DNA of 61,772 nt from an uncultured Olsenella sp. GTDB taxonomy: Bacteria > Actinomycetota > Coriobacteriia > Coriobacteriales > Atopobiaceae. Position 1 is the first letter of the stretch, and each line of letters starts with the position of its first letter. The notes below the pieces were generated by a model. It saw only the letters and a program-made list of their open reading frames with translations. It did no database searches and was not told the origin of the DNA. Made by a program: the position numbers and the translations under genes. This document shows positions 55,621 to 61,772 of this stretch, piece by piece. The stretch covers positions 1 to 61,772 of the forward strand of contig UQIF01000011.1 of the NCBI GenBank assembly GCA_900540955.1, read 5' to 3'.

Positions 55621-56330
55621 GGCGCGCTCTCGCTCAGGCGGCCCCGCGCGTGCTCCGCGTGCTCGAGCTGCCCGCCCTTCTTGCCGTGCCCGTCATCATG
55701 GTCGCGACCGCCGCGGCGGGGCTCGACGTGACGGCCGGCCTCACGCTCGCGGTGGCCGTGCTCGCAGTTGGGCTCCTCTTTGCGAGCTTCGAGGCGTCGC
55801 GGCCGCCGCTGCGGCAGCTCATGCCCACGGCCGTTCTCGCGGCGACGGCAGCCGCCGGGCGCGTGCTCTTCGCGCCGATCCCCGATGTCAAGCCCGTGAG
55901 CGCCATCGCCATCGTGGCGGGCGCCGCCCTCGGGCGCCGCTCGGGGTTCGTGGTCGGCGCGGTGGCCGCCCTCGTGTCGAACTTCTTTTTTGGGCAGGGG
56001 TCGTGGACACCCTGGCAGATGTACGCGTGGGGGCTCGTCGGCTACCTCGGCGGCGTCCTTTCCGACCACGGCGCGCTCGAGCGCGCGTGGGCGCTGTATG
56101 CTTGGGGCTTCGTGAGCGCGCTCATGTACGGCGCGATACTCAACGGGTACTACGTGCTCGGCTTCGTGCGTCCGCTCACCTGGCCCTCCGTGGTTGCCGC
56201 CTACGCCGCGGGCGCCCCGCTCGACATCGTCCACGGCATCGCGACCGCGGGCTTTCTGGCCGTGATCTGGCTTCCGTGGGGCCGTGCCATTCGCCGCGTC
56301 GTCGCCAAGTACGACCTCGCGACCCGCTGA
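55617..56330 (+). CDS. ECF transporter substrate-specific (S) component
   Basis: A 237-residue membrane protein with about six spans. It shows the S-component pattern RRSGFVVGAVAALVSNFFFGQGSWTPWQMYAWGLVGYLGG and an Ala-rich first helix for docking on EcfT. The stretch FFFGQGxWTPWQMxAWGL is typical of S components found beside DUF4430 genes; specificity for cobalamin (as in CbrT) is inferred from the riboswitch and DUF4430 neighbours, not from residues. It ends the operon. Confidence 0.85.
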   Translation: MRRALAQAAPRVLRVLELPALLAVPVIMVATAAAGLDVTAGLTLAVAVLAVGLLFASFEASRPPLRQLMPTAVLAATAAAGRVLFAPIPDVKPVSAIAIVAGAALGRRSGFVVGAVAALVSNFFFGQGSWTPWQMYAWGLVGYLGGVLSDHGALERAWALYAWGFVSALMYGAILNGYYVLGFVRPLTWPSVVAAYAAGAPLDIVHGIATAGFLAVIWLPWGRAIRRVVAKYDLATR

Positions 56331-56532
56331 CGCACCCGTTTCGGCGCGTTTCCAAGCCGCCGGCTAATGAAGGATGAACGATTGCCTGTATTCTAAGTTG
56401 AGAAGCAGCAGGTAGATGACTGTACCTAGCTGACGCTCGGACTTTGGAGGCTTGTGCGGTACGAATCTGGCGCAAACCGTGCCCGATGTTGCCTGGAGGC
56501 GCGAAGCCGAGAGCCTCTGTCCTCTCCCGCAT

Positions 56533-56560
56533 AAGAAAAGCGGGGTCCGAAGACCCCGCC
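56533..56560 (-). terminator. Terminator of the XRE-family gene
   Basis: On the minus strand the stem GCGGGGTC / GACCCCGC closes a four-base loop (TTCG) and is followed by TTTTCTTA, a classic Rho-independent terminator, 12 bases past the stop codon. Confidence 0.9.
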
Positions 56561-56571
56561 GAGATTGTCAT

Positions 56572-57162
56572 TTACTGACTGTTGCGGACCAGCATGTCGT
56601 CGTAGCGGGAGGTGCTGTGGGCACGGTCGTAGGCGGCCATGATCTGCTTCGCCGAGGCGCGGGCGTCGGGCTCCTGGAGCTCGTCGGCCCTCCTGTTGAC
56701 GTATGCCTCGAACGCGGCGCGCATACGCTCGCCCGTGCCGAAGGCGAACAGGTCAGGGTCATCCTCCTCGAGCCCGGCCAGGAAGACCTGCTCCAGACGG
56801 TAGCTCACGGCGTCGTAGCGGCGGCGCTCCCTCGCCTCGCGCTCCCTCGCCTCGCGTTCGTCTCGCTGCGCGAGGAAAGCCAGGTAGTCGTCGAGCGAGG
56901 CGCGCGAGCGATCGGAGAGGGCCTCGTAGGCCTCCTGCACCCTGCCGCGCAAGCTCGCCACGTCGACGGCCCGCCTGCCCACGATGACGTCGATGGGCAC
57001 GCCGAAGCGGTCGGCCAGCTGCCAGGCGCTCTTGAGGGGGATTTTCTCGGGGCTGGACTCGTAGCGGGCGTAGGTCGCCTCGGCGATGCCCTCGGCGGCG
57101 GCGAAGTCCTTCGCGTTCTTAAACCCCGCCTGCTTCCTCAACTCCAAAAGGGCACTCGCCAT
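56572..57162 (-). CDS. XRE-family HTH protein
   Basis: A 196-residue protein with an N-terminal HTH (LLELRKQAGFKNAKDFAAAEGIAEATYARYESSP, residues 5-40), then PLKSAWQLADRFGVPIDVIVGR. The rest is helical and strongly charged (QRDEREAREREARERRRYDA), without a known domain. It has a good promoter upstream and its own terminator, so it is a one-gene unit divergent from hicAB. It could control the island, but no target is shown. Confidence 0.8.
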   Translation of the reverse strand: MASALLELRKQAGFKNAKDFAAAEGIAEATYARYESSPEKIPLKSAWQLADRFGVPIDVIVGRRAVDVASLRGRVQEAYEALSDRSRASLDDYLAFLAQRDEREAREREARERRRYDAVSYRLEQVFLAGLEEDDPDLFAFGTGERMRAAFEAYVNRRADELQEPDARASAKQIMAAYDRAHSTSRYDDMLVRNSQ

Positions 57163-57213
57163 AGTTTGCTCCTAATCAATCGCAAATAACGAGATAACCA
57201 TCAGACAATGATG

Positions 57214-57242
57214 ATTATAGCGGCTTAAAATGATGATAGAAA
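57214..57242 (-). promoter_or_regulatory. Promoter of the XRE-family gene
   Basis: On the minus strand TTTCTA (57242-57237) and a perfect TATAAT (57219-57214) are 17 bases apart, 52 bases before the start. An ATGAT/ATCAT inverted pair overlaps the -35 and may bind the protein itself. Confidence 0.6.
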
Positions 57243-57320
57243 TATCATATATAGATGATTTGCAACTGATTGGTGATAGCATACCAACAATTCGTTCGGC
57301 AAGTTTCTACGGAATTGGTG

Positions 57321-57351
57321 TTGTCAAAAAATATTAGTAAAGCTAATATTT
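57321..57351 (+). promoter_or_regulatory. hicAB promoter with overlapping palindromic operator
   Basis: TTGTCA (57321-57326) and TAATAT (57344-57349) are exactly 17 bases apart. The palindrome AAATATTAG-TAAAG-CTAATATTT (57329-57351) spans the spacer and the -10. That is where a HicB-type antitoxin with a DNA-binding domain would repress its own operon. Confidence 0.75.
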
Positions 57352-57369
57352 ACTGCGAAGGGAATGCGG

Positions 57370-57552
57370 ATGACTAAGCGTAGGGATTTGGTTCGCGAAC
57401 TCGAGCGGGCTGGCTATGTGAGGGTCAAGAGCGGCTCGACAGCCAGCCATGACAAGTTCAGGCGAGGTGGCCGTGCTGTCATGGTGCCAAGGCATGCCGA
57501 GATAAAAGACCGTATGGCGGACATCATCCGCAGGCAAGCTGGCCTTCTGTAG
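57370..57552 (+). CDS. hicA: HicA-family mRNA interferase toxin
   Basis: A 60-residue double-stranded-RNA-binding-fold toxin: LVRELERAGYVRVKSGSTASHDKFRRGGRAVMVPRHAEIKDRMADIIRRQAGL. The catalytic histidine is in GSTASHDKF. HicA cleaves mRNA and is neutralised by HicB. The ATG at 57370 is 7 bases from GAAGGG; an ATG two codons upstream is also possible. The promoter start point would lie about 14 bases before it. Confidence 0.9.
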   Translation: MTKRRDLVRELERAGYVRVKSGSTASHDKFRRGGRAVMVPRHAEIKDRMADIIRRQAGLL

Positions 57553-57578
57553 CTAAAGCGGAGAAGAGAGAGGTCGCA

Positions 57579-58034
57579 ATGCTATTCGTCAGAGAGTTCG
57601 AGATTGTGGCAGACGAGGGCGGCTACCTCGCCATTCCCTTCGACATGGAGGGCGGTACGGAGGGCGAGACGCGCGAGGGAGCGGTTGCCATGGCCGCCGA
57701 CTGGCTGCGCGCGGCCGCTCTCGACTCGCTGCTGCACGGCTACGTCCTTCCCGGAGGTTCCGTTTGCCACGCTCCGCGAGAGGGCGGATGGGTCGTTGCC
57801 GTTGCGGTCGACGTTGACGTCTCCGATGCCCCGGCAGTGACGTCCGCCGAGGCCGCGAGGGCGCTTGGCGTATCGACCGCTCGCGTCGCGCAGATGTGCT
57901 CGTCCGGCCAGCTCGCCTCGTGGAAGGTCGGCTCCACGCGTATGGTCGCGGAGGAAAGCATCGAGGAGCGCCTTGCGATCGCCCCACAGCCCGGAAGGCC
58001 GTCCACGCGGATTCGAGAGATCGTGACTGCGTAG
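57579..58034 (+). CDS. hicB: HicB-family antitoxin with C-terminal HTH
   Basis: A 151-residue antitoxin. The N-terminal part is the degenerate RNase-H-like HicB fold (FEIVADEGGYLAIPFDMEGGTEGETREGAVAMAADWLRAA). Residues about 92-135 form an excisionase/MerR-like HTH (TSAEAARALGVSTARVAQMCSSGQLASWKVGSTRMV), which should bind the palindrome at 57329-57351. It follows hicA by 26 bases with AGAGAGAGG as ribosome binding site. Confidence 0.88.
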   Translation: MLFVREFEIVADEGGYLAIPFDMEGGTEGETREGAVAMAADWLRAAALDSLLHGYVLPGGSVCHAPREGGWVVAVAVDVDVSDAPAVTSAEAARALGVSTARVAQMCSSGQLASWKVGSTRMVAEESIEERLAIAPQPGRPSTRIREIVTA

Positions 58035-58183
58035 GTGATTGAAATGACCCGCGGGGTCTGAGATGGGGTTGAGCCGCGGACTGCCATGGCGAGCGGTATG
58101 AACTGATTGCTCTCGAGCGCGACCATGAAGCCCGCTCACCATCTCGGCATATACTAAGAGACGGTCGAGGAAAGAAGGTCCAG

Positions 58184-58393
58184 ATGGGTAAAAAGATCAA
58201 GTGCCCCAGCTGTGGCAGCCTTAACTTCGAGGCTGTGGCCAGCAGCAAGAAATCCCTGTCACTAGGCAAGGCGGCCGTTGGAGGCGTGCTGCTTGGTCCT
58301 CTGGGCGCTGTGGGTGGCGCCATGCTGGGCAAGAAGGGCAAGACCATGTTCGCCTGCCACGATTGCGGCAATACCTGGCAGGTCAAGCTATAA
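58184..58393 (+). CDS. Small zinc-ribbon protein with glycine-rich hairpin
   Basis: A 69-residue protein with two CxxC knuckles (IKCPSCGSLNF at the start, FACHDCGNTWQ at the end) around a Gly/Ala-rich stretch (GKAAVGGVLLGPLGAVGGAMLGKKGK). This build is common in small zinc-ribbon proteins near mobile elements; the glycine-rich part could be membrane-active. Function unknown. AAGAAGGTCC precedes the ATG. Confidence 0.75.
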   Translation: MGKKIKCPSCGSLNFEAVASSKKSLSLGKAAVGGVLLGPLGAVGGAMLGKKGKTMFACHDCGNTWQVKL

Positions 58394-58428
58394 ACAAGGG
58401 GTGATTCGCCTGCACGGAGGTTTTCCGC

Positions 58429-59279
58429 ATGTCCAAGCTCATCATCGATCAGAAGACGATCAGGTTGCTTCTGACCGACAAGCACTCCGGCTTCCTCATC
58501 CCCGACTACCAGTGTCCCTACGCCTGGGGCGAGGACGAGTGCGCGACGCTGTGGGACGACCTGTTCTCCTTCGCGTTCCCCAACGACGACTGCGACGCCT
58601 TCGACAGCTCGACCGACGAGTACTTCCTCGGCCCCATCGTCACCTTCAAGAACGCCGTCGGCCAGCTCGAGATCATCGACGGCCAGCAGAGACTCACGAC
58701 CATCATGCTTCTGCTCCGCACCTTCTACGACAAGTTCGCCAGCATGAAGGATAAGCAGTCTGTGAAGGTGCGCGAGTCCATCGCCGGCTGCGTCTGGAAG
58801 ACCGACGAGTTCGACGAGCCCGACATGGGCGCCCTCAAGATCGACTCCGAGGTGGCGAGCGACGCTGACAAGGGCGAGTTCCTCGACATCCTGCGCCACG
58901 GCACGGTAGCCGCAGGCGTCGTTGGCGGCGGCGAGCTCGACGCCAAGATGAGCGAGCTCGAGAACCAGGGGGCTCGCTTTGAGTTCAGCCTGCGCGGCAG
59001 CAAGGCGACCGGCGGCCGCTCCGCCTGGTGGCTCAAGGGATACCCCGAGATGACGGCTCCCGAGTGGACCGAGCCCCGGCCGTCACTCAGGAGAAGCTCG
59101 ACGCCCTGGAGCCGGGAGACACCGTCTTCCACAAGGCCTTTGGCTACGGCGAGGTCGTGGATATCGACCGCGAACGCGGAACCATCGAGGTCGTCATCGG
59201 GCTTGACAAGAAGGGTAAGCCAAAGCACCGCAAGTTCCTGTTCCCGAACGTTTTCGAGCAGGGCTTGCTGACGGTCTAA
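58429..59279 (+). pseudogene. Truncated and frameshifted DUF262 (GmrSD-type) gene
   Basis: The first 115 residues are a DUF262 N-terminus: IRLLLTDKHSGFLIPDYQCPYAWGEDEC, DEYFLGPIV and the catalytic IIDGQQRLTTIMLLLRTFYDK. Intact GmrSD-type enzymes run to 500-700 residues with a DUF1524 nuclease end; here similarity fades by about residue 165. A different C-terminal piece follows, and at about 59071-59079 (a GAGCCCCGG run) the frame shifts: the correct downstream frame reads VTQEKLDALEPGDTVFHKAFGYGEVVDIDRERGTIEV and ends FPNVFEQGLLTV at 59279. So this is a deletion-joined, frameshifted remnant. Confidence 0.75.
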
Positions 59280-59295
59280 TACGATAAGGAGAAGC

Positions 59296-60285
59296 TTGGA
59301 CAATCGCAAAATCGAGCAGAACGCGGTCAACGCCGTCAAACAGGCTTTTGGCGACGTTGCCTGCGTCTATGCGTATATCGACGAGAACGACAAGACCGAG
59401 TGTACCGATGGACACTTGCAGGTCTATTCGTCTTCCTCCTTCTCGGTCGACACCATCGAAGGCCAGCTGCCAGTTCAGGTGAAGGGGACCACTTCGAAAA
59501 GGAAGTCGGATCGACCCAAGCGGCAAGTTCGGGTTTCAGACCTCAGACACTACCTCAATATTGCTGGAGGCTGCATTTACTTTTATGTTTACTGTGGGAG
59601 CGAGGCTCGCTCCGCAGAGGTGTTTTACAGGCTTTTGCTTCCTTATGACCTAAAGAAGATACTGGCTGATGTCCCGGAGCATCAGGGGCGCGTCTCTTTG
59701 CGTTTCGACTGTCTCCCATCGGATGCGGCGGAGTTAACGCGGCTCGTCAAAAGGGCGGTCAAGGACAGAGCAAAGCAGCGAGTTGTCGCCGGAATCGCCC
59801 CCAAGACCATCGAGGAGTTCAAGGACGTCGGTCTTTGCTTCGATGAGTGCGAGTTTGGAATCGAGCTGCTCGAAGGCGAGTCTCTTGCAAGCTTAGCCCC
59901 GTACAAGAACGGGCTATATATCTACGGGAAGAGCCCTTGGGGAGAGCTTTACCCCTTGGATAAGCTTGAAAACATAGTTGGAGTTGCGATTGGGTCTCGG
60001 CATGTCGTCAGCTCCGGGAATGTCTCCCTGGATGCGATGGTTATGACCGGGGAAAACGAGAAAGGCGAGCACGTCTTCTTCAGGGGTTTCGACATAAACC
60101 TCTCCACCAACAAGATCACCCTCAACGAAGCCGGAACCTTGACGGAACGTGTAGAGGACTTGGCCCTCATGCGCGCAATGATGCAAACCGGCGAACTATC
60201 CATAGATGGAAACGGCTTCGCTCGCGGGTGCAAGTTGGGCGAAGGCGACCTTGCCCCCCCCTTGAGAACCGAATGCAGTCGCTAG
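59296..60285 (+). CDS. DUF4365-like nuclease-fold protein
   Basis: A 329-residue protein. The N-terminal 90 residues resemble DUF4365 and related PD-(D/E)xK nucleases: IEQNAVNAVKQAFGD, then TDGHLQVYSSSSF and LPVQVKGTTSKRK, where D-x(n)-Q-V-K fits the catalytic D...(E/Q)xK pattern, then YLNIAGGCIYFYVYC. The remaining 200 residues are unknown. The start is TTG (LDNRKIEQ) with AAGGAGAAG upstream. It overlaps the next gene by 13 bases. Such proteins recur in antiphage islands; a role as effector is inferred. Confidence 0.65.
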   Translation: MDNRKIEQNAVNAVKQAFGDVACVYAYIDENDKTECTDGHLQVYSSSSFSVDTIEGQLPVQVKGTTSKRKSDRPKRQVRVSDLRHYLNIAGGCIYFYVYCGSEARSAEVFYRLLLPYDLKKILADVPEHQGRVSLRFDCLPSDAAELTRLVKRAVKDRAKQRVVAGIAPKTIEEFKDVGLCFDECEFGIELLEGESLASLAPYKNGLYIYGKSPWGELYPLDKLENIVGVAIGSRHVVSSGNVSLDAMVMTGENEKGEHVFFRGFDINLSTNKITLNEAGTLTERVEDLALMRAMMQTGELSIDGNGFARGCKLGEGDLAPPLRTECSR

Positions 60286-61058
60286 AGATTATCAAACGGG
60301 TTATCGATACCCTTCATTACAAGCCGGAGGTCGATGTCAGTGCGCTGTCCCCTCAAGATTTGAGGAACATAGAGATAATTCACAAGGGGCTGGTTGAGGG
60401 CGAGCTTCTTCACTACAAGAATCGGCAAAACGGATTCGGATATATCACCCTGGCGGGCCATCCCGTTAAGCTCGTCTTTTATCAAGTGTCGGATGGCATG
60501 TACCGCATGGCTGACGGGCTTCGTCTTGATGACCTGACGGTCTCGGTGTTCTCCCGGGGCGAAGAGGAGGCTCCCGTAGTTGTGGCGCCCCTTTTTGTCC
60601 AAACGATGCAAGACTATGTGAACCTCGCCAATATTAATGCCGAGGTGTTTGCCGCAACGTTGCGACAGTATCCGGTCACTGAAGCTAGCTCCGCATACGT
60701 CAACGATAAGATGCTTGAAATGCTATTCGCCTACGATCAAGATGCGTGCTGCGCGGAAGAGTTGTTGAAGTGTTGCGAGGTGACCGTGGGCGCCCTAGAG
60801 GCATTCACGGATCGAGAGGTGACGCTGATAAATCGATTCCAAATTGCCGCTCGTAAGCGAGACCTTACTTGCGAGGAGAAATCTGAGCTAATGGCTATCC
60901 AGCTGAATTCCGATAGTGTTCTGTCAAAAGCATGCGCAGCGGCTTTGCGTGGAGACTCAGACATGGCCTCTGCGCTCAGGGCATCTCTTGACGAGGGAAC
61001 TCGGACAACGCTCGACTCCTGGCCGGTCAGCCGTTTCTTCACGCAAAACCGTTTGTAG
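60273..61058 (+). CDS. Unknown protein of the three-gene cassette
   Basis: A 261-residue protein with no recognised family. The first 120 residues look like a beta-rich domain (LEIIKRVIDTLHYKPEVDVSALSPQDLRNIEIIHKGL, LHYKNRQNGFGYITLAGHPVKLVFYQ); the second half is helical with several cysteines (YDQDACCAEELLKCCEVTV) and ends VSRFFTQNRL. The ATG at 60273 overlaps the previous gene's 3' end, which indicates translational coupling. It may be the adaptor or sensor between its two neighbours. Confidence 0.65.
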   Translation: MQSLEIIKRVIDTLHYKPEVDVSALSPQDLRNIEIIHKGLVEGELLHYKNRQNGFGYITLAGHPVKLVFYQVSDGMYRMADGLRLDDLTVSVFSRGEEEAPVVVAPLFVQTMQDYVNLANINAEVFAATLRQYPVTEASSAYVNDKMLEMLFAYDQDACCAEELLKCCEVTVGALEAFTDREVTLINRFQIAARKRDLTCEEKSELMAIQLNSDSVLSKACAAALRGDSDMASALRASLDEGTRTTLDSWPVSRFFTQNRL

Positions 61059-61076
61059 ACATCTTGGGGCAGCGAC

Positions 61077-61661
61077 ATGAAGCTACTTATCGAATCAATC
61101 CGAAGCGCAATTGAGAAGGACTGCCTCATCCCAGCCCTTATGTCTTCCCTTACCATTCCCGACGCCATGGGCCAGTGTCTCTATCCCGATCTCGTTCTTG
61201 GTAATGGGAAGAGAGTGGCGGGACGGCAGTACGCGAAGTGGTTCGACAGGTGGGCGGCGAACGACTTTCTGTTTTCGGGCGGCCCCTCGAACGAAGACGA
61301 GACTATCCCAAGTCAAATTTTCAATGGGAAGATGTGTTGGAAGCTCCGGTGCTCCCTGCTGCATTCGGGCGATTACGACGTGCCGGTCGATGCCCCAGGG
61401 AAAGACGAGAGGTTCGACTACGACTACAAGTTCGAGCTCGTCCTCCACGGATGCAACGCCCTCTGCTCTTCCTGGCCATCGCCCGAGTCCGGAGAACGTT
61501 CGACCAAGAGCGTGGTGTTCTGTGTCAATGTGGCATCGCTTGTAAGCACACTGTGCGATGCCGCAGAGATTTGCCTGAAGGAAACCGGAGATCGGGTCAG
61601 CTATCCGGACCTAGAGGTATTCGATGTGGCCGCATGGGCAAATAGGTTCAGCGTTCGCTGA
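61077..61661 (+). CDS. HEPN-like protein with Rx4H motif
   Basis: A 194-residue helical protein. The stretch FNGKMCWKLRCSLLHSGDYDVP carries an R-x4-H motif (RCSLLH), as in HEPN-domain RNases and in a family of small proteins with (L)RxSLLHxG. The N-terminus (IESIRSAIEKDCLIPALMSSLTIPD) fits that family too. HEPN proteins act as toxins in many defence systems. It starts 18 bases after the unknown gene and is the last gene of the set. Confidence 0.6.
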   Translation: MKLLIESIRSAIEKDCLIPALMSSLTIPDAMGQCLYPDLVLGNGKRVAGRQYAKWFDRWAANDFLFSGGPSNEDETIPSQIFNGKMCWKLRCSLLHSGDYDVPVDAPGKDERFDYDYKFELVLHGCNALCSSWPSPESGERSTKSVVFCVNVASLVSTLCDAAEICLKETGDRVSYPDLEVFDVAAWANRFSVR

Positions 61662-61772
61662 ACCGTCTCTCCGAGTTTCATTTGTGACGCACCAATAGCC
61701 TGTTCCCGACGTGGGATTGAACTGCGCCCCAAATCTTGGACGCACTAATTAAAGCGCGCGGCTATGCCGCCA
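61662..61772. other. Right-hand end, no gene seen
   Basis: The last 111 bases hold no frame that I can support. A short T-arm-like string on the minus strand (GTTCAATCCC) is not accompanied by a cloverleaf. Confidence 0.5.

Noticed and set aside
61690..61772. tRNA gene at the right end (minus strand T-arm-like GTTCAATCCC)
   Set aside because: No acceptor stem, D-arm or anticodon arm can be drawn around it, and the T-stem does not pair well.

Overview
The window is a 61.8 kb, GC-rich stretch of bacterial chromosome. The gene set suggests an actinobacterium of class Coriobacteriia, probably Collinsella or a close relative: a CBS/DRTGG manganese pyrophosphatase, a fused HisZ-HisG, DUF2974 and DUF386 proteins, sortase-type surface protein remnants and an ECF transporter with a DUF4430 surface protein. 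This placement is inferred from gene content; the window holds no rRNA gene, and I saw no convincing tRNA gene.

Layout. 1-5.9 kb: yfbR-type nucleotidase and pyrophosphatase (-), prfC and a flavodoxin (+), and an XRE/zinc-ribbon/TipAS regulator (-). 5.9-8.9 kb: an AT-richer accessory patch with a thioredoxin-like protein, a secreted DUF2599-like protein, a small membrane protein and two gene relics, one with two stop codons and one the C-terminal tail of a sortase substrate. 8.9-16.2 kb: housekeeping and DNA/RNA repair or modification (trmO, ung, an unusual deoxyinosine glycosylase-Vsr fusion, a HerA/YjgR ATPase, rlmH, yhbY, rsmJ). 16.3-32.8 kb: a large TPR-like membrane protein, uvrB, a DUF2974 hydrolase, a LacI regulator, a DUF386 protein, an MBL hydrolase, mrp, two FAD proteins, uvrA and ybaK. 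32.9-39.9 kb: a compact histidine operon, hisZG-D-C-B-H-A-F. 40-43.6 kb: an ECF sigma/anti-sigma pair, a striking symmetric repeat array, small genes and an ATP-grasp protein.

43.8-56.3 kb is the most interesting region. A cobalamin-riboswitch-like leader precedes a 2347-residue exported protein with three DUF4430 domains (the transcobalamin/intrinsic-factor C-terminal fold), then a second DUF4430 membrane protein, an inserted Abi-family defence gene, and the T, A-A and S components of an ECF vitamin transporter. Together they read as a surface capture-and-import system for cobalamin or a related corrinoid.

56.5-61.7 kb is a defence-type island: an XRE regulator, HicA-HicB with an operator-overlapped promoter, a zinc-ribbon protein, a frameshifted DUF262 (GmrSD-type) gene, and a tightly packed three-gene cassette of a DUF4365-like nuclease candidate, an unknown protein and a HEPN-like Rx4H protein, which may be an undescribed defence module.

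Dispersed repeats include a roughly 83 bp palindromic element at three sites in the first 16.3 kb and several long nested hairpins between genes.
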